This document shows positions 1 through 16,814 of a stretch of DNA of 64,000 nucleotides, one piece after another. Source of the stretch: Cymodocea nodosa (Eukaryota > Streptophyta > Magnoliopsida > Alismatales > Cymodoceaceae); assembly GCA_036874045.1 (NCBI GenBank), contig CM072336.1:24627501-24691500 (forward strand). Direction: 5' to 3'. A model generated the notes under the pieces. The model had not been told where the DNA came from. It did no database searches and saw only the letters and a list, made by a program, of their open reading frames with translations. A program made the translations under genes and the position numbers. Numbering within the stretch: the stretch's first letter is position 1; the number at the start of each line of letters is the position of its first letter.

Positions 1-120
1 TGTATAACTAAAATATAACCAACCAAGGCTGATCATATGAATGGGTAGAAGCCACCGACTTCATCGATCGTTTGAAATTGCCACTTTAATTTAGAAAGCA
101 CGTGCATGCATGCATGTATT

Positions 121-332
121 CTACCTCCCATGCAACTCTGTGATCGTCACATCATTGATGGAGAATGGAGATTGCAGTATCTCAACTACTCTCGGGTCTC
201 GATTGATGTCGTCCTGAATCACCTCCACCCCCGCTGTGAAGGTTGGCCGCTTTGGGCTTTTGCAATCTACTGGAACAAAATCGTTCTCCAGCATATGAAC
301 CACTCTTGACATGGTTGGCCTGTCGCTTGCAT
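121..332 (-). pseudogene. RLK kinase last-exon fragment (exon 7 3' part)
   Basis: The minus strand encodes the C-terminal end of the cluster kinase: DRPTMSRVVHMLEN (kinase subdomain XI region), then the tail ending SINDVTITELHGR and a TAG at 121-123. The same sequence and its downstream flank (1-120) recur at about 10680-11010 in the same orientation. Similarity stops abruptly near 332, where the cysteine-containing LLCVQD segment should follow. No upstream kinase exons continue on this strand, so it is a duplicated, truncated exon. Seen directly; calling it a duplication breakpoint is inference from the comparison with 10798-11130. Confidence 0.8.
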
Positions 333-794
333 CTTCCATACTCAATAACAAATATCCATATCATACATAATAATTATGAATTCCTAATATATACCTTAAT
401 ATCCATAATATGCACAAATCTCTAAACGTTATGCAATATCTCAATATTTACATAAATGCATGATAATATCATAATCAAATAAATGTGTAATAAACACTAA
501 TGGTAAGTATTTAAGAATATAATTACATAAATTACCATAATTACCAAAATCACGTATAAATTTAAAAAAATAATAATCTTTGACACTAAATATAAGAAAG
601 ACTTATAAAAAAGAGAAATTACAGAAAGTCCAATACTTTTTTTTATTTCCTTTTTAACTCCTTTTTCTTTCCACACACACACACTCTCTCTCTTTATTCT
701 TCTTCTTCTTATAGCAAGGAAAGAGAATATGAATTATATCATCTTCTTTTGGTTAATACCATAACCAATTATTTGTTCATGACCATGTTCCCAG
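333..794. other. AT-rich spacer between two oppositely oriented RLK fragments
   Basis: About 460 bases rich in A/T with a short (AC)n/(TC)n run at 674-694. I see no coding exon and no recognisable transposon ends. The last 80 bases (from about 715) match intron sequence just upstream of exon 4 of the RLK at 10798-14731, so the junction with the copied kinase segment lies before that. Confidence 0.5.
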
Positions 795-2183
<1,389 letters not shown>

Positions 2184-2239
2184 AACAGTATTTGGAACGG
2201 ATTCCCTGTCCAACAGTATTTGGAATGGATTCCCTGTCC
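2184..2239. repeat. 28-bp tandem duplication at a rearrangement junction
   Basis: Two adjacent 28-base copies (2184-2211 and 2212-2239) differ at one position (aacgg versus aatgg). Kinase exon-7 similarity on the plus strand ends just before the first copy. Similarity to the minus-strand lectin exon starts in this repeat, where the intact relative at 14047-14080 has a single copy. The duplication therefore sits exactly on the fusion point. Confidence 0.8.
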
Positions 2240-2897
2240 AGACCGGGGTCCTCCAATTCGGCTTCCCCCCACGCTCCATCAAGAACTGGAAGGATAAGGC
2301 GGGGTCGATGCCGAAGGAGAAGTTCCCCGGCGACGGGTCCAGGTCGCTCCTCCAGCTCCTGATGCTGCTGGCGAACTTGGTTCTTTTGTTCAACGTCAAA
2401 CTCATGTCCGGGAGGATGGTGTCCGTGGGATGGTCGAAGCTCCGCCACAGATCGTCGTACTCGCCTTTACTTACTACCAAATTGCCATTGTCCAACAGCA
2501 CGGCCGATGTATCGTTCGCAGAAGATGATGAGGAAGACGACGAATTGGAGGACCAGACGAGGTTCCCGTCGCTGTCCGAAACGACAAGATTCCGGTCATC
2601 CGAGAAGCGCAGGGCTCCCGGGGAGTTCGTCACCGGCTTCTCTCTGTTGGCCACCCAGACGATCCTCCTCTCCGTGACGTTGTTGTGCCATATCCCGACG
2701 TACCAAGAACCAGCAGCGACGGCCGAGCCCGTGGGGGAGAAGAAGCCCAAGGCGAAGACTCCGCGGCGGGAGACGAGGGTCTGGTTGCCGGAGATGGATT
2801 CTCCGAGTCTCAGCCTGTCGGAAGAGTGGCATGGCAGTATGTTGGACATGGAAGACATTAGGAGGAGAGCTATCGTGAAGCGGAGGTAGCACTCCAT
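2212..2897 (-). pseudogene. S-domain RLK exon 1 fragment (signal peptide + B-lectin)
   Basis: The frame starts at ATG 2897 with MECYLRFTIALLL, a hydrophobic signal peptide, then a bulb-type (G-type, mannose-binding-like) lectin domain with GVFALGFFSP, WYVGIWHNN, IVWVANREKPV, NLVVSDSDGNLVWSSN, a polyserine stretch and the LWRSFDHPTDTILPDM motif. It is a close copy of the first half of exon 1 at 13447-14731. The S-locus glycoprotein, EGF-like and PAN parts are lost at the junction near 2212, after which the frame runs antisense through kinase sequence. Unlike the copy at 14387-14389, this one keeps TGG (Trp) after GNLV. It could at most encode a lectin-only protein with an odd tail, so it is probably a pseudogene. 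Confidence 0.85.
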
Positions 2898-3683
2898 TGG
2901 TCGGAGCAGCAGCTTCCTCCTGCTCCTCCTCCTCCTGATATCTCCTTTGATGCCTCCGTGTTTGCTCCCGTGACCGGCGTCTAGTAGTTGACGACGACGA
3001 TGGTGTTTTCGCGTGTTGTGCTCGGAATCAAATGCCCTCGTTTCGTTTGGTATCAAATTCAGGATTTTCTTCTTATAGAAAGTAACGGTCCGAATAAGGG
3101 GATAGTTGGAAAAAGGCAAAGGAAAATCTATCGTGGTAGAGCCCAACAAGGAAAATGAAATCCACACTGGAAAGCAGAATTGAAAAGACTCAGAAATTTT
3201 ATTGAAGTGACTATTACCAGAAGCACTCCGCAAACGTAATGGAATAAGGTATCTATCTGTCCTGGAGTGTGACTTTTAACGTAAAAATCTAAATTTGACG
3301 GTTTAGTCAAGTGTACGTGTGAAATTAATTCACTTAATCTAATCGTCTCGATGGTCTAGTTGCCTTGTTTCGACGACATCCATGAATTGCCGTCGCTGAT
3401 GTCAAGCAATACGGAATAAATCCGATATGCTTATTCAAAGAAATTGGTGATAAGTTTTGTGGGAATTAGCATGGACTAATTAACTAACTACATTATTTCT
3501 CTTGATTAAGGGTAGTCATATACGCCCTTTTTTTAAAACTTTGAATGTTAAAGAATACATAAACTAATTAATTAACAACTAACTCCAATTTATTGAATTG
3601 AGCGAGGTTCTGTAAACTCAGGGGATTTATTTAGTTCATCCTTTCACAATATTATAGAAATTTTATAAGAACTAAATAAATAC
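2898..3683. other. 5' flank of the lectin fragment and AT-rich spacer
   Basis: 2898-3060 matches the flank upstream of the 14731 start codon (CTC-rich leader). From 3440 to 3680 the sequence resembles intron 3 of the cluster genes, for example 29970-30130 (ggaattagcatggactaatt and the poly-T before aaactttgaatg). No coding exon is evident. Confidence 0.5.
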
Positions 3684-3827
3684 CTTGTAGACGATGCCAA
3701 AGCCGCCCCGTCCAACCCTATTGCCGTCGCTGAAGTTGTCGGTGGCGACCACCAGCAGCTTGAACTCAAAGAAGGACAAGTTTGTGCGTTCTTGCTTCAA
3801 CTCCTCCTCCACCTCCTTGGTGGATCA
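3684..3827 (-). pseudogene. Orphan RLK exon 3 (juxtamembrane + Gly-rich loop)
   Basis: The minus strand reads [19 protein letters not shown], then [19 protein letters not shown] with the Gly-rich loop GRGGFG, ending at a GT donor after AAG (3684). It equals exon 3 of the gene at 27860-32680 in length and content. At about 3827 (ttggtgg) the sequence switches to spacer sequence related to 17035-17070 (gtggatcacgggaagga). No membrane or kinase exons are next to it. Confidence 0.75.
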
Positions 3828-4690
3828 CGGGAAGGATGCCATGGGACGAGCTTTTCTTTTCAACTCTTGAAAATCGCATCCAAATTAATAAGAATTGACA
3901 GTCATTAGTTTTAAGGTAAGCAAAATGGGCAAATGTCTTTCTTTGTGATAATAATAATTGACAGTCATCTATTCTTCCTTTTTCCTCCTCCACATGCAAT
4001 TTCTCGCATCCAAATAATAATATTTTCCCTCTTAAAGAAAGAAAGATCGGTAATATTCATTGATTTGTTAATATCTCTGACGGATCGTGTACGTTCGTCA
4101 ATCGAGTGGTTGCCAGCGAGAAATCTGCAGTGGATCACGGGAATGATGTCATGGGGAGACCACAAGTCGCCGTCGGCTCATGGAAAAACTTCATGTGGAC
4201 AAAATATTTGAAATTCCTTCAAAGAAAATGCAACAAAAAGCCACCAGTCCGCATTGCATACGCGCAAATGAAGTGCGAAGTGGACGACAAAACCATGGGC
4301 CGGGAAGATGGAGGGAAAATGGCCTACATTTTGTTTGCGGTGGGATGTTCACCTCACCGTGAACGTCAATCTATAAATGAGACCGCCCGTAAGAAAGGGG
4401 TTGGAGGGCGTGGACAATACATAAATCTGATATATTATTGTTATTATATATTTTATTGACTATAATTAGATTTTACAAATATGATTAATTAGATTTAGAA
4501 GAATAAATAATTTTCATAATATTCAAAATATTATTTCTAATATTATGATCGTGTAACAACTGTGATATATGTATATATATATCATCAATTAACATTTTTT
4601 CTAAAAATACGATTGTATAACATGGTCGATTATGGTGATAAGCAGTGTTGGACATGGCTCTTAATTTAGAAAGAACAAGAACTCATTTGT
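3828..4690. repeat. Cluster spacer-repeat copy and AT-rich tail
   Basis: 4085-4385 is similar to 16985-17300 in the same orientation, with the recurring core in which gaaaaacttcatgtggaca is followed by aaatatttgaaattccttc. Related copies lie upstream of, or inside intron 1 of, several cluster genes. 4440-4640 is AT-rich and resembles 18520-18640 and 27715-27840, the 3' flank of the RLK genes. Reading frames here are not conserved between copies, so I call no gene. Confidence 0.5.
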
Positions 4691-5825
4691 ACGTGGTGGA
4701 AGATGAAGAAACTCTTGCACGCCCGCTTCCTTCCGACTGATTATGAACAAACCTTGTTCGCTCAATATCAAAATTGTTGACAAGGAAATCATTCCGTCAG
4801 TGACTACACAGAAGTTCTACCGATTGGCTTGACGAAATAATCTCAATGAATATGAGAGCCAACAGATCTCTCGTTTCATTGGTGGTCTTCGTTTGGCTAT
4901 TCAGGATCGAGTATCTCTCCATCACGGTTACTCTCTTGTCGACACCATCAACTTGGCTGAGAAGATCGAACGGCAACAACTACGGGGAGGTTGATCTTCC
5001 CAAAACCCCCCCAGTAGCACGCACCTCCAGTCATGGACAGGTCCGGCCTATCTCCAATATGGTGTTGCCCTCAACTGAACAAGTGAGTAAACCTTCTGTA
5101 CCCAACAACCCCTACGCCAAGCCCGATCCAATCAAATGCTACAGATGCCAATGATTTAGACATAAATCCAACCAATGTCCCAAGCAGGGAGCAGTCTAGG
5201 TCGTCTAACATGCCGAAGGGGAAGAAGACGACACTAATCTTAGTGACGACGAGTTGGAGGAAGAGGTGCATCCCGATGACGGTGACCACTTGTCCTGCAT
5301 CGTAAATCGCACTCTCATGACACATAAGGTGACGAGCGAAGACTAGTGGCACAACATCTTTACGATCAGGTGCACAGTTCGAGGGAAAACATGCGACGTG
5401 ATCATCGATAGTGGCAATACAGACAATCTGATTTCTCGATGAGTGGTGGCAAAATTGAACTTAACCACCCGTCTACATCCCCACCCTTACCAAATAGGGT
5501 GAATTCACAAAGGAGATTTGGTGCCTGTAAAAAACATTTGCCATGTTCCTTTATCCATCGGCACCAAATATGTGGATGGGTTCGACTACGACGTCATCGA
5601 CATGGATGCCGCACACATCATCCTTTGGAGACCTTGGTAGTTCGACATTAACGCCGTGCATCGAGGGCGTACCAATCAGCTCGTTATCCAAACTAGCGAT
5701 AGCAAGATAGTGTTGATGTCGTTGAATGCCAACACCCGACTCGATGGCGATGCACTGAAACACAACTTTCTCTTGATAGAACAAGCTCAGTTCGTCCAAG
5801 AGTTGCAAGTGAGGCTTATGCTCTT

Positions 5826-6752
5826 GTGACAACCAGTTCACCACAACACAATGCCACTACCATTCCTCCACAGGTATCGACTCTCTTGCAGAATTTCGAT
5901 TTTATCTTAGCCCCTAAAATTCCACAGGGACTACCGCCACTGCGAGACATTCAACATCACGTTGACTTGGTTCCAAGTTTGCAATTACCGAACCTCCCAA
6001 ATTACCGAACGAGTCCTCGAGAAGCAAGCATCCTACAAGGGCAGGTTGACAACTTGCTCCGCCGCGGACTTATTTGGCCCAGCCTTAGTCCTTGTGTCGT
6101 TCCTACGTTATTAGTCCCCAAGAAGAATGGTACTTGGTGGATGTGTGTGGATAGTCAGGCCATCAATCGCATTACAATCAAATACAGGTTTCCTATTCCA
6201 AGGATGGAAGATATGTTGGACGTTCTTGCTGGCGCCGCCGTTTTCTCCAATCTTGATTTACGCAACGAGTATCATCAAATCCGTATACGGGAGGGCGACG
6301 AATGGAAGACGGCCTTCAAGACAAAAGAGGGACTCTATGAGTGGCTGGTGAGGTCATTCGGCTTGTCGAACGCACCTAGCACATTCATGTGCTTGATGAT
6401 GCAGATTCCAAAACCTTTTTTAAGTTGGTGTGCCGTCGTCTATTTTGACGACATCCTCATTTATAGCAACAATGAAGAGAAATACCTCCACCATTTGAAG
6501 GAAGTTCTATCCACTCTCCAACATCATCAACTACTCATCAACTCTCAAAAGTATATTTTCCTTTCTGATCAGCTCCCATTTTTGGGCTTCAAATGGATGA
6601 CAGCAAGGTCCGAGCCTTGCTTGGATGGCCCACACCCTCAACTCTTGGTGAAGTTCGTAGCTTTATGGGTCTTGCATTGTTTTACCATCGATTTATTCGA
6701 CAGTTCAGCGGCATCACTACTGCTTGAAGAGTCACCATTTTACATGGACTAA
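5826..6752 (+). pseudogene. Ty3/gypsy reverse transcriptase segment
   Basis: The longest open stretch of the relic. It encodes the RT fingers and palm: the SPREASILQGQVDNLLRRGLI region, PTLLVPKKNGTWWMCVD, the helix with RFPIPRMEDMLDVL, FSNLDLRNEYHQIRI, and the catalytic box AVVYFDDILIYS. LGFKWMT then starts the thumb, where a frame change breaks the similarity (about 6600). The RT/RNase H junction is shifted to another frame at 6724. The first metal-binding Asp is in NLDLRNEY, and the YFDD pair is present, so the polymerase core residues survive although the gene is broken. Confidence 0.85.
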
Positions 6753-7197
6753 GGAGGCCGATCAAAGCTTCGAACACCTCAAGTGCACTCTTAGCTCCAC
6801 CCCTACATTGGCATTGCCAGATTTTAACAAGCTTCTTGAAGTAGAGTGTGATGCCTCCACTTTGGGTATAGGAGTTGTCTTGATCCAATGTGGCCATTCA
6901 GTGGCGTTCTTTAGTGAGAAATTGGCTGAGGAGCGTCAACGGTGGACAACTTTTGAGCAGTAACTTTATGCCGTGGTTCATGCACTCAAGTCATGGGAGC
7001 ATTATTTGATACAAAGGGAGTTCATTTTACACTCTAACCATCAAGCCTTGCGACACATCAATGTCGCTACATATCCCAATCGCAAGCTAGCTAGCTGGAT
7101 TGCATTTCTACAATGTTTCGTCTTTACCATTCGACACTGTTCAGACTAGCAAAACAAGGTCGTCGATGCTCTTAGTCGACAACATTCAGTCCTCATA

Positions 7198-8025
7198 GTG
7201 CTAAAACAAGAAGTCATTGGATTTGAATACCTCAAGGACCTCTATCCTAATGATCCTGATTTTCAGGACATGTGGCGGCATAGCATGTCTAATCATGACT
7301 ATGTTTTGCAAGATGATTTTCTCTTCCATAGATCTCAGTTACGTGTATCGCAGAGTTCCCTATGTGAGAAGCTAATACGAGAATTACATTGTGGCGTCCT
7401 TGGTGGACACTTTGGCCATGATAAAACTACAATGCAGTTGGAATCTCGCTATTATCGGCCGCAACTGAAGTGAGATATTGCTCGTTATGTTCGTCGATGC
7501 CTGACTTGCCAAGAATCTAAGGGTTGCTCTCAAAATATGGGCTTATACACGCCTCTTCCTGTTCCCACGGCGCCATGGCTTGATATTTCTATGGACTTCA
7601 TTCTGGGCTTGCCTCACACACACAATGGTATGGATTCCATCTTCGTTATTGTAGACAAATTTTCAAAATGGCCCACTTCCTTGCAATGTCGTAAGACTGC
7701 CAATGCCAGTTATGTCGCCAACCTCTTTTTCCGGGAGGTCGTGCATCTACATGGACTGCCCCAATCCATAACTTCTGATAGAGATTCCAAATTTCTTTCA
7801 CACTTTTGGCACTCCCTGTGGAAGCGACTTGATACTTCTCTTAACTTTAGTTCAACTTGTCATCCCCAAATGGATGGACAAACGGAAGACATCAACTGTA
7901 CATTGGGCAATCTTCTTCGAGCATTGGCTAGCCATCGTCCGAAGCAATGGGACGTTGCCCTTCCGCAGGCAAAGTTCGTTTTAATTGTATGCCTAATCGC
8001 AGCACGAGCAAGGTTCCATTCCTAA
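7198..8025 (+). pseudogene. Ty3/gypsy integrase segment (zinc finger + DDE core)
   Basis: 7198-7470 encodes the end of RNase H/linker and the integrase HHCC finger (HCGVLGGHFGHDKTTMQLE). An in-frame TGA follows before [17 protein letters not shown]. 7537-8025 encodes the catalytic core: [20 protein letters not shown] (first Asp), [19 protein letters not shown] (second Asp) and [13 protein letters not shown] (Glu). Similarity then fades through a frame change at about 7985 into [16 protein letters not shown], likely the start of the C-terminal region. Broken; part of the relic at 4690-8165. Confidence 0.8.
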
Positions 8026-8176
8026 TTGTCAATGGTCGGTTGCCCAAATATGTGGTCAACCTAGTAACCCTGCCAGCAGCCATACCTAAAGCTACTGAAC
8101 GCCTCTTAGCTGACATTTGTGACATTCATCAGGTTGTGTGCCATGATCAATTGTTATGTCGCAAGGAGTATTTTTA

Positions 8177-9400
8177 AAATATATAACAAAAAAATAATAA
8201 GAATACATTACTACGTCTTTACTTAATTAATTACATCATTACAAAAAAAATTTATAAAATGAGTCAAATGTATTATTTCACTTTTGTAGTTTTTTGAGAC
8301 ATAAAGTAGTGTAAGATGTTAAATGTATGATTATTAAAGAAAAAGTGATGATATTTTTAATTACAATTGGACAAAATCAAAAATATAGTGTAACTATTGA
8401 GTTCTTTCGTCGATCTGGTTAGACAATTAGTATATACTTCAATAAATTGTTGAATATAATATTAAAAATAAGATATAAACTATTGGTTAAGCAAAAATCA
8501 TCAACTCTAACATAAATTCAGAATTATCCATAAGTTTATCTTTATTTCAAGGTGAGTTAATGTTGTATTTCAATATATTCTTTAGTAGTTAGACACATTA
8601 TTGTTTTTTTTTTTTTTTTTGATTATATTGGAACAATTGATGATACCTATGTCAAAGTTACAATTTACATTAAAGAAACTATATACATTGAAAGAATAGA
8701 AAAGGTAAATTATTACAAAATATATTAACAGTATATAATTTTAATATAAAAATTATTTATGTTCTGAAAATGTTGAAAATATATAATAAAGAAGAACAAG
8801 AATACATTATTACGTTATTAGATACATCTTTATCTAATCAAGTATATAACTATAAGAAAATTTATAAAATGAATTAGTTAACATATATTTTTTCACTTTT
8901 GTAGTCTTTTGAGACATGAAATAGTAGTACAAGATGGTAGATGTATAACTATAAAAGAAAAAGTGACGATATTTTTAATAGTTATAATTAGACAAAATCA
9001 GAGATATAATATAACTAATGAACGCTTTCGTCGTTATTGTTGGACAATTAATATATACTTCAATGAATTGTTGAATACAATATTAAAAATAAGATATAAA
9101 CTATTAGTTAAACAATAATCATCAACTCCAACATAGATTCAGAATGATTGATAAGTTTATCTTTATTTTAAGATAAGTTAATGTTGTATTTCAATGTATT
9201 CTTTAGCACCTAGACATGTTATTGTCTATATTTTTTTTTCTTTTAGGATTACATTAAAGTAATTGATGATATATATGTCAAAATTACAATTTACAGTAAA
9301 GAAATTATACGTTGAATGAATAGAAAAGATAAATTATCACAAAATATATTAATAATATAAATTTTGATATAAAAATTATTTATATTTTTAATAGATGAAA
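8177..9400. repeat. Two diverged ~600-bp direct repeats
   Basis: Unit 1 (about 8177-8774) and unit 2 (about 8775-9400) align along their whole length. Both start with an aatatata / caagaatacatta block. Both contain cacttttgtagt, ttgagacat, aaaagtgacgatattttt, gacaattaatatatacttca and aatgttgtatttcaat in the same order. They are AT-rich, with only a 69-codon frame at 8909-9115 in unit 2 that is not preserved in unit 1. The block begins just after the gypsy relic ends. It could be a tandem satellite or two copies of an AT-rich element; identity unknown. Confidence 0.75.
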
Positions 9401-9439
9401 ATGATCAATAATTAATGCTCATATTTTTTTTAACATGCA

Positions 9440-9960
9440 CTTTATCGACATAATTTTTTTATTTTTTTTCACCGAGAGTCGATCGGATATCTAGTCACTC
9501 TTCCCTTTTTCTTTTTTTTTACTAAGAACTGGATGGATAACTAGTCACTCTCCTCTCTTTTTTTATTTATTAAGAACCGATTGGATATCCAACCGCTCCT
9601 ATTTTGTTCTCTTAGCCGAGAGGCAGCTGATATTCGACCACTCTCTTTCTTCTTTTCATTTTTTTTGTTACAACCACTGCTCGTCGGACGTTTGACTATC
9701 TATCTCTCTTTTTTCTTTTTGCAGCCGAGAACCGGCCAGACATCCAATTGTTGTCCTTCTTTTTCTTCGTCTGTGCTTTGCAATCGATGCACTGGATCTC
9801 CACCAGACGCCTGCGACGGATCAGCAACTTAGCTTCTCTTTCTTCTTTTTTTGAGAGCCGATCGAATATCTAGTCGTTCTCTTTTTTTATTATTCTTTGT
9901 CCAAAAGCCGACCGGATATTCGATCGTTCTCTTTCTTTTTTGTTGGTTTTTAGCACCGGC
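9440..9960 (+). repeat. Degenerate pyrimidine-rich minisatellite
   Basis: A unit of about 45-70 bases recurs around nine times. Each has a core like gatcggatatctagtcactc followed by a T/C-rich tract. Cores lie near 9480, 9531, 9578, 9622, 9679, 9732, 9791, 9858 and 9908. The cores vary (cggatatct, tggataact, tggatatcc, cgaatatct, cggatattc). The 83-codon frame at 9581-9829 is a by-product of the repeat. No family is recognised. Confidence 0.7.
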
Positions 9961-10797
9961 AACCTGCAACAACTAGAGAAGCTTTCGAATATTAAGAAGA
10001 ACTCACCTCTTTAAGAAAATTTCCACGCCATCGGATCTTCCTCTTCTAGACCACCAAAGAGAGCTCCCCCATCGCCCTTTTTTCTCGTTTTCACGTTGCT
10101 ACGTCGATCTTATAATGGGGGAGGGATGGCGTGGACCACCTTCCGTCGCGAAATCGTACAGCATGGCCATCGTGTGCCCCTTTATTTTCTCTTTTTTCTT
10201 CAATTTTCCTTTTTCTTGTTCTATTTTTTTAGGTGAACAATAAAGATGTTTTAATATATACTTTTGGGTGCAGAGTTGCTTGTCAATATAAGATCTGGGA
10301 TAATTAAGCTTCTCCAACACATGTATACGCTTTAATATGTGAAATTTCTTCAAAGAAAATGAGAAGAAAAAACAACAAAAAGTCACGGACAATGGTTGAC
10401 GGCGGGAACAGACCATTCGTGTTTCTTTCACAATATAGAAAATCCGCCAATGCTAGAGTAGAAGTAAAGTAGGCTAGACTAACATAATCCTTGAAACCTA
10501 TTCTTTTATATAAGCCATTCAAATCAATTTCAAGAAGATTGTTTTTGAAATAAACAATATTGTGACTTATAAGTTATGACAAATGGTAGACATAAATTAA
10601 CTTGAATGGCCTAAATAATCCGTAAATCAAACCATATTACAACCTTAAATTTGTCCTCATAAAGCTGGTAAAAGTTTATGATGCATAACTAAAATATAAC
10701 CAACCAAGGTTGATCGTATGAATGGGTAGTAGCCGCCGACTTCATCGATCGTTTGAAATTGCCTCTTTAATTTAAAAAGCTCGTACATGCATGCATG
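9961..10797. other. Spacer with cluster-repeat copy and 3' flank of the next RLK
   Basis: 10240-10400 is a copy of the spacer repeat also seen at 24970-25210 (agatctgggataattaagcttctccaacac and gaaatttcttcaaagaaaatg). 10680-10797 is the 3' flank of the RLK gene that also appears at 1-120. The rest shows no coding exon that I can support. Confidence 0.45.
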
Positions 10798-14731
<3,934 letters not shown>

Positions 14732-15879
14732 TGGTCGGAGCAGCAGCTTCCTCTTTCTCCTCCTGATATTTTACGTGTTAGTGCTTGGATTCAAATCCTT
14801 GTTTTGTTTGATATGATGTATCAAATTCAGTATTTTCTTCTTATTTTAAAATAAAATTGTATTTCTACTAATATTTTTAAATGCAATTACTCGTTTAAAT
14901 ATTTCAAGTCAGCTTCCCTGAGAATGCCATTTTTAGTTATCTTTACATTTTTTATTCAAATTTAACTGTATTTTACTAATAATAGTTAAACATCGTTTGC
15001 AATTACTTCAACACTATTTATTAATTATAAACTTTAGAGAAACAGATCAAAGTAGTAGCGGCTGTAATTGAAGCTTAGAAAAAATTTGTGTACAATGAAA
15101 AGTAACAAAAAAGTTAAAACAAAATACAAGATATTTATGTGTAACAAAATGTAAAAAAGAAGTTGATAAATTTTTTACTCTAAATTTTTAAGAAATATTT
15201 TTGTCTATATCTTCTTTTCGATCTTGAGTTAAGATGTGATGACTCATCATTATCATATATTCAATAAAAGTTTTCTTTTAATTATCATAAATTATAAAAA
15301 TCATATTTTATCATTATAAATCATAAAAATTATATTTTACCTTAAAAATCATATTTTTTCATCATAAATCATGACAATCATATTTTATCATCTTTTACCA
15401 TAAAAATCATATTTTATTATCTTTTGTCTTAAAAATCATATTTTATGATCATAAATCATAAAAATAATATTTTACACCATAAATCATAACAATCATATTT
15501 TATCATCTTTTATCTTAAAAATCATATTTTACCATCATCAACCATAAAAATCAAAATTTATCATTATAAATCATCTTTTATCTTAAAAATCATATTTTAA
15601 CATCATAAATCATAAAAATCATTTTATCGATATAAATAATTTTATGAAATTACAAACTTAAAAGTTGAAATAGCAGTTACATCTATTACTCGTCTAAACT
15701 CTCTGTCGTTACTAGTAGGACAACTTCAATGATGTTAAAATGACTATCAGATAGTTTTAGGCGTATAAATAAGAGTATGACTTTAATTCACTTTTAACGA
15801 TTATTTCTTACGTTTAAATGAAAAATTAAATAATTTATGTTCATGCGCATAAGTGAGCTATAGTTGTCCTTAGACGGCA
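14732..15879. other. AT-rich spacer upstream of the S-domain RLK
   Basis: The first 60 bases are the CTC-rich leader flank of the RLK. The rest is AT-rich with no coding exon, and includes the atcata repeat listed separately. A promoter presumably lies here, but I cannot point to a convincing TATA box among many AT stretches. Confidence 0.4.
15240..15630. repeat. AT-rich degenerate tandem repeat (atcataaa/atcatatttta)
   Basis: About a dozen copies of a unit alternating atcataaaaatcatatttta with tcatcataaat or tcttttaccat. Copies are diverged and spaced 25-40 bases apart. Simple-sequence origin; no coding capacity. It lies 0.5 kb upstream of the S-domain RLK start codon. Confidence 0.75.
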
Positions 15880-16098
15880 AACGCTTGGCAAGGCTCTCTC
15901 GTCCGGGACCTTTAGAGTCTTCTCCGGGTACCTGATGTCCACTGTAGTATACCATTTTCCTTTTCTGTGGAACTCCACACTTCATTTCCCTTCCCGGGGC
16001 ATGGTAAGGTAAGGTGTGGGAGGAGCAGGAGAAGGAAGAGGAGAGTGGTAGCTTCCGATCCCATTGTTGGGTAGGAGGAAATGAAGGAGCTGCCGTTG
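15880..16098 (-). pseudogene. Fragment of Cys-rich ectodomain exon 1 (copy of 43065-43809)
   Basis: The minus strand begins MGSEATTLLFLLLLLPHL at 16098, the same signal peptide as the gene at 39321-43809. After LPCP the sequence jumps, with the deletion of about 120-150 bases that in the intact gene encode the first cysteines. It then continues with KWYTAV-like coding matching the region before TLTVRDESLVKRLPSKDN, but in the wrong frame. It ends near 15870. Upstream flank (16100-16190, then 16413-16450) also matches, split by about 220 extra bases at 16190-16412. No kinase is attached. Confidence 0.7.
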
Positions 16099-16814
16099 TG
16101 ACATGGAAGAGGCAAGTCAAGTCTGTATTAAAGAATGCCACTAAGCAACGACAAACGAAACTCACTTGGTGTTGACGTTGGTTTCAGGATATACGGCGGC
16201 CATCGAAAATGTCGTTGCCGAGGACATGAGGTTGCTTGCAAGGTCCAGGCTATTGACCAGACGGACGCGGTGGAAGAAGATCGTGTGGTACGCGACGTAT
16301 CGAGAGGTTTTTTTTTTTTTAATATACATTAATGACCAGAACTTGATTTTGTATGCTCATTTAAAATCAAGCATTTTCTTTTTTTACAAAAAACCAAATG
16401 AACAGTATTCACAATGCATAGATTCCGAAAATTTTAAATTATGTGTGAAATTTTAATTTTACCAAAATCTAAGCCTTGACATAGCGATAGTCTTTCATCT
16501 TAAATTTGAACTGTGCATGCCATCCTGTTTTCCCTCCTCCGCATGCAACTTCTCATGACTTTAGGAAGATTGGTAATATTTATTTATTTATTTATTTGTT
16601 AATTAATATATCTTCTGTACCGTTTATATTCGTCAATCAAATGGTTGCATAAATCACTGTACTTCCGTGGAGTTTAATCCATTTGCAAGTTTTCCTTGTA
16701 AACATGCGTGTTCATGAATAATTAGTGGTGATATTAATTAAAAGTAAATAATATAATTGTCTTATCGTTTCATACAAGCATACAAGAAAAGAAAGTCTTA
16801 TCCAGATGACAAGT

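Larger units (their letters stand above)
4690..8165 (+). mobile_element. Degenerate Ty3/gypsy retrotransposon (gag-pol relic)
   Basis: Order on the plus strand is gag, protease, reverse transcriptase, RNase H, integrase, the Ty3/gypsy order. Gag: about 4700-5200 with a zinc knuckle (KCYRCQ..., then HKSNQCP at 5136-5180) interrupted by a TGA. Protease: VIIDSGNTDNLIS at about 5398-5440 (D-S-G active site with G-N instead of G-A/S). RT: 5826-6700 with WRMCVD-like WWMCVDSQAIN, SNLDLRNEYHQIRI, PSTFMCLMM and the catalytic YFDD (about 6440). RNase H: 6724-7190. Integrase: 7340-8020 with an H-H-C-C finger (LHCGVLGGHFGH ... CLTCQ), [20 protein letters not shown] and DGQTED. Many stops and frame changes separate the frames. 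I see no LTRs; similarity ends near 8165. It cannot be autonomous. Confidence 0.9.

Noticed and set aside
8177..9400. Pair of repeats as LTRs of the gypsy element
   Set aside because: They are adjacent to each other and both lie downstream of integrase, so they cannot flank the element.
9581..9829. 83-codon plus-strand frame
   Set aside because: It lies wholly in the pyrimidine-rich minisatellite; Phe/Ser/Leu runs reflect the T/C tracts.
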